From NCBI GenBank assembly GCA_038235275.1, contig JBBSUC010000027.1, positions 1 through 64,000 on the forward strand: 64,000 nt of DNA, in the 5' to 3' direction. Positions 8,545 through 17,639 of this stretch are shown here, one piece after another (position 1 is the stretch's first letter; each line of letters starts with the position of its first letter). Position numbers and translations under genes: made by a program. Below the pieces are notes generated by a model that had not been told where the DNA came from, ran no database searches, and saw nothing but the letters and a program-made list of their open reading frames with translations. Source of the DNA: Persicitalea sp038235275 (GTDB lineage: Bacteria; Bacteroidota; Bacteroidia; Cytophagales; Spirosomataceae).

Positions 8545-8872
8545 GTGCCGTAGGCACGGGGTATACCATAGCCAGGGGTTTCAACCCCTGGAATTGAAAA
8601 ACGGCTGGAATTGAAAAACGGCGCGAAAAAATCAAGAGTGCCGTAGGCACGGCGGATCCCCAGCCAGGGATTTTAATCCCTGGAATTGGGAAATGATACA
8701 AAAAACAACCGAGTGCCGTAGGCACGGCGCAACAATAGCCGCGCATTGGCATCGGGCATTGGGTTGTCGGAAATTATGCGCCATGCCTACGGCATTCTTT
8801 GCTGTATTGGCTAAATCTCCCTTTATCCAGGGGCTGAAGCCCCTGGCAATTGATTCGTCATGCCTACGGCAT
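8545..8872. repeat. REP/BIME-like palindrome array downstream of RAYT (family A)
   Basis: Thirteen-nt palindromes GTGCCGTAGGCAC occur at 8545-8557, 8638-8650 and 8713-8725, and ATGCCTACGGCAT at 8783-8795 and 8860-8872. Twenty-nt palindromes of the form CCAGGG...CCCTGG occur at 8572-8591, 8664-8683 and 8827-8846. A unit is a 13-mer, a 13-14 nt spacer, then a 20-mer; the right-hand unit (8827-8872) is the same in inverted order. The centre of the 13-mer (CC-GTA-GG or its complement) is constant, whereas the outer arms change in pairs. The array fills the gap between RAYT and hsdS, and an ATG at 8860 inside it is unlikely to be used. Confidence 0.9.
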
Positions 8873-8913
8873 TTTACCGGGCTGAAACCGAAAAAAACGA
8901 CTATTTTTACTCT

Positions 8914-10311
8914 GTGAACAATTCAACTACCGCCGTGCCCACCGCCATCCGCCCTTTGCCGAAGTACCTTGTCTATAAAGATTCTGAGGGGGACGGGGGC
9001 AACCCTTGCTGGCTGGCGGAAATTCCGGCGCATTGGGAGGTGAAGAGATTGAAAGATGTTTGTAATATAAATCAAAATTCACTTCCTGAGAATACAAATA
9101 AGTATCTCGAAATAGAATATGTAGATATAGGTAGTGTAAATTTTGAAAAAGGAATTGTAAGTACTGAATCTTTTCTCTTCAAAAACGCTCCTTCACGTGC
9201 AAGAAGATTAGCAAAATTTGGTGACACTATTATCTCAACAGTTCGGACATATCTCAAAGCCATTGATTTTGTTGATGAAAGAAAGTCTTCTCTGGTGTAT
9301 TCAACAGGTTTCGCCGTACTAAATCCTGTACGGATTGATCCATTTTTTTTGGTCAGTTTTGTAAGAAGTGATGCTTTTACTAATCAGGTAGACATTTTTT
9401 CTACTGGAATGAGCTATCCAGCAATTAATTCAACGGATCTTGGAAGACTTCACCTCCCAATCCCACCCCTCCCCGAACAAACCGCTATCGCCCGTTTCCT
9501 CGACCGCAAAACGGCTCAGATCGACAACGCCATCCGCATCAAGGAAAGGCAAATCGAGCTACTCCAAGAGCGGCGGCAAATTCTGATCCACCGGGCCGTA
9601 ACCCGTGGCCTCGATCCCAAGGCACCCCTGAAAGACAGCGGCGTGGAATGGATTGGGGAGATTCCGGCGCATTGGGAAGTGAAACGGGCAAAGTTTATGT
9701 TTTCAAAAATGGAGCAGGGATGGTCGCCACAATGTGACCAATATGTTGCAGAAAATGATCAATGGGCAGTTTTAAAAGTAGGTTGTGTTAATGGCTTCGC
9801 ATTCAATCCTTATGAGAATAAAGTTCTTCCGAAGGATTTAAAACCTAGATTAGAATATAAGGTACACGAAAATGATATTCTGATAAGTAGGGCAAATACG
9901 CTTGAATTGGTAGGCAGTGCAGCAATAGTCCCCAAAATTGAAAATCTATTATTGCTATGCGATAAATTATATAGAGTCTTGATTAATGAGAATGAGATAG
10001 TTGGGTCTTATTATATCTATTATTTAAAGACTAAAATTGCAAGAAATCAAATTGAGCTTGGTGCAAATGGAGCAAGTCCATCAATGCAAAATATTGGACA
10101 GAGTACCATAAAGGATATGTTTATTACAGTTCCGCCTATAAGTGAACAAAAATTTATTTTACGACATATTGAAGAAGGGCTTTCCAAAATTCAGAATACA
10201 ATTTCCAAAAAAAAGCAAGAAATCGAAAAGCTAAAAGAGTACAAAGGTACCCTCATCAACAGCGCGGTGACGGGGAAGATCAAAGTGAGTGCGGAATATG
10301 AGGTTATTTAA
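8914..10311 (+). CDS. hsdS: Type I restriction-modification system, specificity subunit HsdS
   Basis: The specificity subunit recognises a bipartite DNA target and bridges HsdM and HsdR. The GTG at 8914 is chosen (465 residues) because the in-frame ATG at 8860 lies inside a REP palindrome. The two half-subunits each open with EIPAHWEVKR (near residues 36 and 249). Target-recognition domain 1 spans about 45-185, followed by a conserved coiled spacer with LPEQTAIARFLDRK. Recognition domain 2 spans about 258-405, and a second coiled spacer begins with ISEQKFILRHIEEG. A 17-base identical stretch (ATTCCGGCGCATTGGGA) starts at 9022 and 9661, ahead of the two recognition domains. Recognition-domain DNA (9050-9455, 9690-10245) is much more AT-rich than the GC-rich spacers, the usual sign of domain exchange. 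Confidence 0.93.
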   Translation: MNNSTTAVPTAIRPLPKYLVYKDSEGDGGNPCWLAEIPAHWEVKRLKDVCNINQNSLPENTNKYLEIEYVDIGSVNFEKGIVSTESFLFKNAPSRARRLAKFGDTIISTVRTYLKAIDFVDERKSSLVYSTGFAVLNPVRIDPFFLVSFVRSDAFTNQVDIFSTGMSYPAINSTDLGRLHLPIPPLPEQTAIARFLDRKTAQIDNAIRIKERQIELLQERRQILIHRAVTRGLDPKAPLKDSGVEWIGEIPAHWEVKRAKFMFSKMEQGWSPQCDQYVAENDQWAVLKVGCVNGFAFNPYENKVLPKDLKPRLEYKVHENDILISRANTLELVGSAAIVPKIENLLLLCDKLYRVLINENEIVGSYYIYYLKTKIARNQIELGANGASPSMQNIGQSTIKDMFITVPPISEQKFILRHIEEGLSKIQNTISKKKQEIEKLKEYKGTLINSAVTGKIKVSAEYEVI

Positions 10312-10329
10312 ATGTTTTCGAGCAATCAA

Positions 10330-10533
10330 ATCCCGTAGGGATGTAGCATTTACAGCCGCCGATTTTAATCGGCGGATGGAGCGTATCGAGGTATGGAATG
10401 AGTCCCATAGGGACGGACTATAGTTTCGAAAAGAAAGACTAATCGGTCGTTCCTACGGAACTGCTTGTTTCTTGGTTTATTTTAGTCCGCCGATTAAAAT
10501 CGGCGGCTAAGAATTTCGTCAAGCCTACGGCTT
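10330..10533. repeat. REP-like palindrome array between hsdS and hsdR (family B)
   Basis: Thirteen-nt palindromes are at 10330-10342 (ATCCCGTAGGGAT), 10402-10414 (GTCCCATAGGGAC), 10449-10461 (GTTCCTACGGAAC) and 10521-10533 (AAGCCTACGGCTT). Twenty-nt palindromes of the form CCGCCGAT...ATCGGCGG are at 10356-10375 and 10487-10506. Order and spacing match family A: 13-mer, 13 nt, 20-mer on the left; 20-mer, 14 nt, 13-mer on the right. Arm sequences differ from family A but pair perfectly within each hairpin. The array accounts for nearly all of the 301-bp gap; the rest, 10534-10612, holds an AT-rich stretch and a GACCCTTAACCGTTGACC repeat just before hsdR. Confidence 0.9.
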
Positions 10534-10612
10534 TCATTATCCTAATAATTCGCGTTAAAGTAAGCTAACGCCGCCATTCCCTGACCCTTAACCGTTGACC
10601 TTTAACCCCAAA

Positions 10613-13600
10613 ATGACCACCACCAACGAGCAAGCCCTCGAAGCCACCATCGAAAAAAGACTCACGGGTACCTGCCGGGAGGAAATGGTCGATACGCCCG
10701 TCGCCGAGCGCAACGAGCTGTACCGCAGCGGCAACGGCTACCACATCGGGCAGCCTGCCGACTTCAATCCGCGCTACGCCCTGGATGAAGTACGGTTGTT
10801 TCATTTCCTGGAAACGACCCAGGCCGAAGAACTCGCCAAACTCCAAAAGCAGAGCGACTGGAAGCTGAAAATCCTGGAACGCATCGATCGCCTCGTCAAA
10901 AAGTACGGGGTACTCTACCTGTTCCGCAAAGGGCTGGGCATCGACGACGCGCATTTTACGCTGCTATTTCCGCTGCCGTTGGCCAGCAGCAGCGAACGGG
11001 TTAGGAAAAACTACGAAAGTAACGAATTCAGCGTCACGCGGCAGCTCCGCTACTCGGTGGACAATCCCCGTGAAGAAATCGACATGGTGCTGTTCGTCAA
11101 CGGCCTGCCCTTCGCCACCTTGGAGCTAAAAAATCACTGGACGGGCCAAAATGCCAGGGTACACGGGCAAAACCAGTATAAGTACAAGCGCGATCAAACC
11201 CAACCCCTGCTGCAATTCGGTCGCTGTCTGGTGCATTTGGCCGTCGATACCGACGAGGTGTACATGACCACCAAACTCAGTGGGGCCAGCACCTACTTCC
11301 TGCCCTTTAACCAGGGCGACCACATGGGTAAGGGCAACCCGCCGAGTTTGTCAGGCCACCGCACCAACTACCTCTGGGACGACGTGTTCACGCGCCGGAG
11401 CGTGGCCAACCTCATCCAGCATTTCGTGTGGATGGATGGCAAAGACCACGAGCCGCTCGCCAAAAAGTCCACGCTGTTTTTCCCAAGGTACCATCAGCGT
11501 GACGTCGTCCGCCGCCTCATGGCTGACGCCAGCCACAAAGGCGTGGGCCAGACCTACCTCATTCAGCATTCGGCGGGTTCGGGCAAGTCCAACTCCATCA
11601 CCTGGGCGGCGTTCCAGCTCATCGAGGTCTATCCCGAGAGCGAAACTACGCCCGGCGGCAAGGGCATCGACACGCCGCTGTTCGATTCCGTGATCGTCGT
11701 CACCGACCGCCGCCTGCTCGACCGCCAACTGCGCGACAACATCAGCCAGTTTTCGCAGGTCAAAAACATCGTGGCCGCCGCGCAAAGCTCCGCCGAACTG
11801 CGGCTCAACCTGGAAAGCGGCAAGAAAATCAACATCACCACCATTCAGAAATTCCCATTCATCGTGGACGGCATCGCCGACCTGAGCGAAAAGCGGTTTG
11901 CGGTCATCATCGACGAGGCCCACAGCAGCCAAAGCGGCTCTGCCCACGACAGCATGAACCAGGCGATGGGCAGCAGCGCGGACAATGACGATGACGACGC
12001 CCAGGACATGGTCTTGGCGGCGATGCGCAACCGCAAAATGCGTGGCAATGCCTCCTACCTGGCGTTCACGGCCACGCCCAAGCCTAATACGCTGGAAAAA
12101 TTCGGCGTCAAGCAGCCCGATGGTACCTTTGCGCCCTTCCACCTGTATTCGATGAAACAGGCCATCGAGGAGGGGTTCATCCTGGATGTACTGGCCAACT
12201 ACACCACCTACCGCAGCTACTACGAGATAGAAAAATCCATTGAGGACAACCCGCTTTTCGACACGGGCAAGGCCCAGAAAAAGCTCCGCGCCTTTGTGGA
12301 ACGGGACGAGCAGACCATCGCCACCAAGGCCGACATCATGCGCGACCATTTCGTGAGCAAGGTGGTCAATACCAAAAAACTGAAAGGGAAGGCCAAGGGC
12401 ATGGTCGTGACCCACAACATCGAAACCGCCATCCGCTACTACCTGGCCCTGCAAAGGTTGCTGGTCAAGCTGGATCATCCCTTCAAGATAGCCATTGCGT
12501 TTTCGGGCAAGAAAACCGTGGACGGCATCGAGTACAGCGAAGAAAGCCTGAACGGTTTCGGGGAAAAGGACACCGCCGAAAAATTCAACGGCGACGACTA
12601 TCGTCTGCTCGTGGTGGCCAACAAGTACCTGACGGGTTTCGACCAGCCCAAACTGACGGCCATGTACGTCGACAAGCGTTTGCAGGGCGTCGTAGCCGTG
12701 CAGGCGCTCTCCCGTCTGAACCGAGCCGCCGACAAATTGGGCAAGAAAACGGAAGACCTTTTCGTGTTGGATTTTTTCAATTCGGTGGACGAAATCAAAG
12801 CCGCTTTCGATCCCTTCTACACCGCCACCTCGCTCAACCGCGCCACGGACGTGAACGTGCTGCACGAACTCAAAGACTTGCTCGATAGCGTGGGCGTGTA
12901 CGAGTGGGCGGAAGTGGAGGATTTTGTGGCAAAGTACTTCCAGGACGTTCCCGCCGAAGAATTGAGCCTGATTTTGCAGGTAGCCGAAGACCGTTTCAAG
13001 CACGGCCTGGAACTGGAAGAGGTGGACAAGGCCGATTTCAAAATCAAGGCCAAGCAGTTTGTCAAGATCTATGGGCAAATGGCTTCCATCATGCCATTCG
13101 AGGTCGTCAACTGGGAGAAACTGTTCTGGTACCTCAAATTCCTGATTCCCAAACTACCCATTCAGGATACGGTTCTGGATGGTCTGGACGAACTACTTAA
13201 CGCCGTGGACCTTTCGACCTACGGCCTGGAAAGGGTCAAACTCAACGCCGCCATTTCCCTCGATGAAAAGGCCACCGGACTCGACCCGCAAAACGCCAAC
13301 CCACGCGGTGCCCACGGCGGCGAAACCGAAGAAGACCCGCTGGACTTGATCGTTCGCAGCTTCAACGAGCGGTGGTTTCAGGGCTGGGAAGCGACACCCG
13401 AGGAACAGCGGGTGAAGTTCATCAACCTGGCCAAAAGCATGAGGGCTCACCCCGATTACGAGGAGAAATACGCCAACAACCCCGACGAGCAAAACCGCAA
13501 TCTGGCGTTCCGCAGGATATTCGAGGATGTGATGGGCAAACAGCGTAAGGTGGAATTGGATTTGTACCGCATGGTTTCCAAAGACGAAGCCTTCAAAACT

Positions 13601-13642
13601 GCCATGCTGGATACGGTGAAGCGGGTGCTGGGAGGAGGGTGA
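10613..13642 (+). CDS. hsdR: Type I restriction-modification system, endonuclease/translocase subunit HsdR
   Basis: This is the motor and nuclease subunit, 1009 residues from ATG 10613; a TTG six codons upstream is less likely. The N-terminal PD-(D/E)xK nuclease shows Asp157 and E171-L-K173. The SF2 translocase follows with Walker A GSGKS at 322-326, DEAH at 434-437, FTATP soon after, and the second RecA domain with VANKYLTGFDQPKL. A helical C-terminal domain contacts HsdM. All motifs are intact, so the system looks functional. It lies last in the hsd array, separated from hsdS by REP family B. No internal stop or frameshift was found. Confidence 0.95.
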   Translation: MTTTNEQALEATIEKRLTGTCREEMVDTPVAERNELYRSGNGYHIGQPADFNPRYALDEVRLFHFLETTQAEELAKLQKQSDWKLKILERIDRLVKKYGVLYLFRKGLGIDDAHFTLLFPLPLASSSERVRKNYESNEFSVTRQLRYSVDNPREEIDMVLFVNGLPFATLELKNHWTGQNARVHGQNQYKYKRDQTQPLLQFGRCLVHLAVDTDEVYMTTKLSGASTYFLPFNQGDHMGKGNPPSLSGHRTNYLWDDVFTRRSVANLIQHFVWMDGKDHEPLAKKSTLFFPRYHQRDVVRRLMADASHKGVGQTYLIQHSAGSGKSNSITWAAFQLIEVYPESETTPGGKGIDTPLFDSVIVVTDRRLLDRQLRDNISQFSQVKNIVAAAQSSAELRLNLESGKKINITTIQKFPFIVDGIADLSEKRFAVIIDEAHSSQSGSAHDSMNQAMGSSADNDDDDAQDMVLAAMRNRKMRGNASYLAFTATPKPNTLEKFGVKQPDGTFAPFHLYSMKQAIEEGFILDVLANYTTYRSYYEIEKSIEDNPLFDTGKAQKKLRAFVERDEQTIATKADIMRDHFVSKVVNTKKLKGKAKGMVVTHNIETAIRYYLALQRLLVKLDHPFKIAIAFSGKKTVDGIEYSEESLNGFGEKDTAEKFNGDDYRLLVVANKYLTGFDQPKLTAMYVDKRLQGVVAVQALSRLNRAADKLGKKTEDLFVLDFFNSVDEIKAAFDPFYTATSLNRATDVNVLHELKDLLDSVGVYEWAEVEDFVAKYFQDVPAEELSLILQVAEDRFKHGLELEEVDKADFKIKAKQFVKIYGQMASIMPFEVVNWEKLFWYLKFLIPKLPIQDTVLDGLDELLNAVDLSTYGLERVKLNAAISLDEKATGLDPQNANPRGAHGGETEEDPLDLIVRSFNERWFQGWEATPEEQRVKFINLAKSMRAHPDYEEKYANNPDEQNRNLAFRRIFEDVMGKQRKVELDLYRMVSKDEAFKTAMLDTVKRVLGGG

Positions 13643-13697
13643 ATTAAGCCTTTCAGCAGTACACTAATTCATTAATTTTAAGACTTTTTACTTATCT

Positions 13698-14456
13698 ATG
13701 TGCTACCACACCTCACTCGAAGTAAAGCAAGCTGCCCTCGAAAACCGCTACGAAGCAAAGGTAGAAGCGGAAAAAGCCTGGGAGCCAACTATTCACGCCA
13801 ATGCCTACGCTGTTCCTCATTGGCCCATCGTATCAGCTCAAAAACCTGCTGCCTTATCCATGTACCGCTGGGGTATGGTTCCCGGTTGGGTGAAAACCGA
13901 TAAGGACGCCAAAAAACTTCGTACTATGACGATCAACTGCCGATCCGAAACCATGTACGATAAACCTTCCTTCCGGGGAGCGGCGAATGCGGGTCAACGC
14001 TGTCTGATTCCCGTTACGGGCTTTTTCGAGTGGCATACAGAGGGCAAGAAAAAGTACCCCTTCTACATTTACCCGGTGGAAGATTCAAACTCTGACAAGA
14101 AGATTGTCAGCATAGCGGGCTTGTGGGACGAATGGGCCGACCCGGAAACGGGCGAGGTTCATTACACGTACACCATGCTGACGTTGCCCGCCAATCCCCT
14201 CATGGCCAGAATCCACAACGGCAAAAAGCGGATGCCCTGCTTGCTGACCCGCGAACTGGAACGGGAGTACCTGCAAAAATCCCTGACGCCCGAAGAAGTT
14301 CTGGAATTGCTGGCCCGGCCGTACCCGGCTGAAAAACTGCAAGCCTACTCGATCAGCAAGCAAATCACCTCGCGGTCGGAGCCTACCGATGTTCCCGAAA
14401 TACTGCAACCCTATGACTACCCGGAAATCTCGGACTTGTTACGGGACATCGCCTGA
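13698..14456 (+). CDS. SRAP-domain protein (YedK/HMCES-like abasic-site shield)
   Basis: The 252-residue protein belongs to the SOS response-associated peptidase family, which forms a thiazolidine crosslink between Cys2 and abasic sites in single-stranded DNA. The start is fixed by the essential MCYH N-terminus, with Cys2 exposed after Met removal. Family residues seen are INCRSE (Asn and Glu), GFFEWH (Glu) and NGKKRMP. It lies 55 bp after hsdR on the same strand. Association with restriction genes may reflect repair of cleaved or damaged DNA, which is inference. The length is normal for the family. Confidence 0.93.
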   Translation: MCYHTSLEVKQAALENRYEAKVEAEKAWEPTIHANAYAVPHWPIVSAQKPAALSMYRWGMVPGWVKTDKDAKKLRTMTINCRSETMYDKPSFRGAANAGQRCLIPVTGFFEWHTEGKKKYPFYIYPVEDSNSDKKIVSIAGLWDEWADPETGEVHYTYTMLTLPANPLMARIHNGKKRMPCLLTRELEREYLQKSLTPEEVLELLARPYPAEKLQAYSISKQITSRSEPTDVPEILQPYDYPEISDLLRDIA

Positions 14457-14535
14457 CTTTTCCGCCAATTCACGAAATGCGCTTGCCCCCGCGCTAAGCG
14501 CGGCGGATTCATATTTCTTGATGAAAAAATAAGAT

Positions 14536-14564
14536 AAAAAAGCGGAGGGCTTTTGCCCTCCGCT
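14536..14564 (-). terminator. Terminator of the TonB receptor gene
   Basis: A 10-bp GC-rich stem (AGCGGAGGGC with GCCCTCCGCT, loop of four) is followed on the minus strand by a T tract, 22 bp after the receptor stop codon. Confidence 0.85.
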
Positions 14565-14585
14565 TCCCAAAACCAAAAATTTATT

Positions 14586-17462
14586 TCAGAACTTAACAAA
14601 AACCCGCGCGAAAACATACCGCCCGCTGAAGCCCATTTGCTGGACCCGGCGGGAGTAGATGAAGCGCCCGCTGCTGAAATTGCTCGAATGCAGGTGCTTG
14701 TCCTGGTAGTTGTCGAAAACGTTATTGGCTCCCAGCGTGAGGCCGACGCCCGACACGATTTGGTAGCTGAGCGATACATCCGTGACCAGCTTGGGGTTGA
14801 AAGTCTGGTCGAGTGTCTCGCGCTGACCCGTGAAATTATTGACGGGAAACGTCTCTGGCTTGGCGGGATTGCTGGACGGGTCGAGGTAAGTCACTTTGCC
14901 GAAGTTCACCGCCCGCACCATCGCGCTGAACTTGCCGACTTTGTAGGTGGCCATGCCGCTGATTTTATTCTGTGGGTTGGCTACCTCGATGCGGCTTTGG
15001 TCCTCCCGGTTGAAGTAATTGCCTTTCTGCCCCGTCGCTTCCAACACGGGCGACGCCTTGATAATCGGGTTGCCGTTGGCGTCTTTCTTTACTTCATTTT
15101 TGATAAAAGTAGCCGCCAGTACCAGTTTCAGCGACTGGTCGCGCCCGAAGCGAGTGCTATAATTCAAAACGCCTTCCAAACCGCGTGAGCGGGTGTCGAT
15201 GGCGTTGGTGAACACGTTGGCCGTGTTGGCGTTGGCGGCATCAAGCTTGGCTTTCAGGTCGGCGTTTTTGTTGGCTGTGAAGTTGTTGGTCAGCACGATG
15301 CGGTTGTCGATGTCGATCTGGTAGGCGTCCACGGTCAGTTCCAGGGCGCGGGCCAGTTGCACGGTGGCCCCCACTGAATAGCTGAGGGAAGTCTCCTGCT
15401 TCAGCTTGGGAATGCCCAGGATGGACGCCACCTGGCTTTCGTTGGTGAAGGTGCCACTCTCCACCGGTACGAGCTGGCCGCCTTGCGAGACGAACAGCGT
15501 GTTGGATTTGGCGTAAAAGCGCTGCTGCATGGAAGGCGCGCGGAAGCCCGAACTCGTCGAAGCCCGCAGGGCGAATCCATCGGCCACTTTATAGCGCGTC
15601 GAAACCTTATAGTTAAGCGTGCTGCCGAAGTCAGAGTAGTTCTCGAAGCGCAGCGCTGCCGACACGAGGAACTTTTTGGTAAGGTCCTGCTCGGCGTCCA
15701 CGTAAATGGCCTTGCTGTTACGCGAGAAAGTACCTTCGTTGGATGGCAGGAAGCCCGAGAACACCTGCGAGCCGGCGGCCACGCCCGAATTGGTGTCGTA
15801 GTTTTTCCACGAAGATTCTTCGCCCGCCCGAATGCCGAACTGATCGATGCGGAACTCCGCGCCCGCCGCCAGATTCAGACCGGAAAGTACGTCGTATTTG
15901 CGGCTGAAATCGAGGTTGACGGTATTTTGCAGAAATTTCAGCCCGCCCGCGTCGAACGATCGCTGGAAATTGGCCTGCGTCAGCGCCTGGGTGTAGTTTA
16001 CGGAATTGTCCACGCCGAAATCGAAGACGTTCTGTCCGAAGGTGTTGCTGAGGTCGGCATTCCACGCGCCCAGCTTGCCACGCACACCCACCGCCAGCGA
16101 AGCGTCAGTGACGTTACTGCTGATGAGGGGCAGAAAGCCATTGGGATACACCGCAAAGATGTTGGCACGGTCGGCGGCGGGAACGCCGTTGGGATAACGG
16201 TAGAAGCCCGCCGCTTCGCCCTGCTTATTGTTGTAACCGCCGAAGGCGTAAAACGTGAAGTCAGTCGAAACCGGAATCTCGGCGTTCAACATCACGCCGC
16301 CGCCCTTGATGCGCGAGTTGCCGATGCGCATGTCGAAGTCGTCGCGCGTCAGCCCTTTTTGGGCCAAAATCTCGTTATCGGCTACCTTGCCATTCACCGA
16401 TGGAAAAATCTGCCCCGTGTAAGTCCCGGCGCGATTGGTCGGTCCCCGGCTGGTGTATTCACCCGTCAGGTTGAGGAAGCCACGCTCACCGATCTTGAAG
16501 CCGTAGTTGATGCCCAACTGGGCGGTGGCTCCGTCGGTCACGTTCACGTTGGGGCTACCCGTGATCTTGTTGAGCGTATTGTAGGCGTAATTTTTCTCGT
16601 AATTAGTTACGTATTGACCAATCGAGGCATTGGCGGTCAGACCCGTCTGCTTTTTCAGGATAATGTTGATGACCCCCGCGATGGCGTCGGAGCCATACTG
16701 TGCCGCCGCGCCATCGCGCAGAATCTCGATGCGGTCCACCGCCGTGGCCGGAATGGCGTTCATATCAGTGCCGACCGTACCGCGGTTGACGGTACCGTTG
16801 ACGTTTACGAGCGCCGATTGGTGACGACGCTTGCCGTTGATGAGGACCAGCACCTGGTCGGGGCCGAGGCCGCGCAACTGGGCGGGGTCGATGTGGTCGC
16901 TGCCGTCGGCCACCGTCTGCCGCGACGACTGGAACGAGGGTGCCAGGAATGTCAGAATTTGGTTGATGTCCACCTGACCCACGGTGTTGGTTATCTCGGC
17001 CAGCGGAATCACATCCACCGGCACGGGCGTGTCGATTTTGGTGCGCCCCCCGCTGCGGGTACCCGTCACGATGACCTCATTGAGTACCGAGAGGCTCTCG
17101 GCCAGACGCACGTTGATCGGCTGCGAGCCGGAAATTTTCACTTCCCTGGAGTCGAAACCCACGAAACTGAACACCAGTACGTCGCCCTGATTGGCACTGA
17201 TACGGTAGCCGCCGTCGCCCTCGGTGGTCGTGCCTTTGGTGGTGCCTTTCACCAGGACGCTCACGCCGGGCAGGGCATCGCCTTTGGCGTCGGTCACTTT
17301 TCCGGTGATGGTTTCCTCCGTGAGATTTTGGTTGATAGGAGGTACACTGGTTTTCGAGCCATTGGCATAACCCATATTTTCGCCGCCAGCGGCAAGTAAC
17401 AGGAGGGCCAGCGCGGGCCAAAATTTGCGGCTCGGGCTGCGTTTGAGAATAGGTTGGTTCAT
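14586..17462 (-). CDS. TonB-dependent outer-membrane receptor with carboxypeptidase-like regulatory domain
   Basis: The 958-residue protein has a signal peptide (1-35), a carboxypeptidase D regulatory-like beta-sandwich (about 52-130: ITGKVTDAKGDALPGVSVLVKG), a plug domain (about 140-275, with LRGLGPDQVLVLINGKRRH and EILRDGAAAQYGSDAIAGVINIIL) and a 22-strand-type barrel ending in Phe. It takes up a substrate across the outer membrane using TonB energy. No SusD partner is adjacent, so it is not a classical SusC/SusD system, and the substrate is unknown. A TACTTTTG box lies on the minus strand at 17514-17521, 52 bp ahead of the start. Ribokinase is divergent from it. Confidence 0.92.
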   Translation of the reverse strand: MNQPILKRSPSRKFWPALALLLLAAGGENMGYANGSKTSVPPINQNLTEETITGKVTDAKGDALPGVSVLVKGTTKGTTTEGDGGYRISANQGDVLVFSFVGFDSREVKISGSQPINVRLAESLSVLNEVIVTGTRSGGRTKIDTPVPVDVIPLAEITNTVGQVDINQILTFLAPSFQSSRQTVADGSDHIDPAQLRGLGPDQVLVLINGKRRHQSALVNVNGTVNRGTVGTDMNAIPATAVDRIEILRDGAAAQYGSDAIAGVINIILKKQTGLTANASIGQYVTNYEKNYAYNTLNKITGSPNVNVTDGATAQLGINYGFKIGERGFLNLTGEYTSRGPTNRAGTYTGQIFPSVNGKVADNEILAQKGLTRDDFDMRIGNSRIKGGGVMLNAEIPVSTDFTFYAFGGYNNKQGEAAGFYRYPNGVPAADRANIFAVYPNGFLPLISSNVTDASLAVGVRGKLGAWNADLSNTFGQNVFDFGVDNSVNYTQALTQANFQRSFDAGGLKFLQNTVNLDFSRKYDVLSGLNLAAGAEFRIDQFGIRAGEESSWKNYDTNSGVAAGSQVFSGFLPSNEGTFSRNSKAIYVDAEQDLTKKFLVSAALRFENYSDFGSTLNYKVSTRYKVADGFALRASTSSGFRAPSMQQRFYAKSNTLFVSQGGQLVPVESGTFTNESQVASILGIPKLKQETSLSYSVGATVQLARALELTVDAYQIDIDNRIVLTNNFTANKNADLKAKLDAANANTANVFTNAIDTRSRGLEGVLNYSTRFGRDQSLKLVLAATFIKNEVKKDANGNPIIKASPVLEATGQKGNYFNREDQSRIEVANPQNKISGMATYKVGKFSAMVRAVNFGKVTYLDPSSNPAKPETFPVNNFTGQRETLDQTFNPKLVTDVSLSYQIVSGVGLTLGANNVFDNYQDKHLHSSNFSSGRFIYSRRVQQMGFSGRYVFARVFVKF

Positions 17463-17608
17463 AATTAAATGATTTTATAGATAGGTTTGGTAAAGTGGGC
17501 AACTAGTTTTCTGCAAAAGTAAAGTGAATTCTGCGCCCTTGTGTTTAAAAGCAGCCTAATTTTTTTGGGTAAAAAAACATCGTTCGCCACCTTTTAGCAC
17601 CACGCATA

Positions 17609-17637
17609 TTCTCTCATTCTTCTATCCTCTCATTCAC
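17609..17637. repeat. Degenerate CTCTCATTC-type short repeat before rbsK
   Basis: Two CTCTCATTC copies (one broken) sit directly before the TTG start of ribokinase. The same word is found in inverted pairs at 36.3 and 57.2 kb and in related form at 42.8 kb. Confidence 0.7.
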
Positions 17638-17639
17638 AA

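Noticed and set aside
7940..8752. Minus-strand frame of 270 codons opposite the RAYT gene
   Set aside because: Most of its N-terminal part is translated REP palindrome DNA and the remainder is antisense to the transposase.
8860..8913. ATG 8860 as start of hsdS
   Set aside because: The ATG is inside a REP palindrome and the added 18 residues are unlike HsdS N-termini; GTG 8914 fits better.
11351..13078. Long minus-strand frame (575 codons) opposite hsdR
   Set aside because: It is a shadow of the hsdR reading frame; all helicase and nuclease motifs are on the plus strand.
5251..14456. Active integrative element at tRNA-Pro
   Set aside because: No integrase, excisionase or duplicated tRNA end was found within the window.
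15483..17399. Long open frame (638 codons) on the plus strand opposite the TonB receptor
   Set aside because: It is antisense to a receptor with full domain structure, has no recognisable motif, and its amino-acid mix reflects the complement of GC-rich codons.
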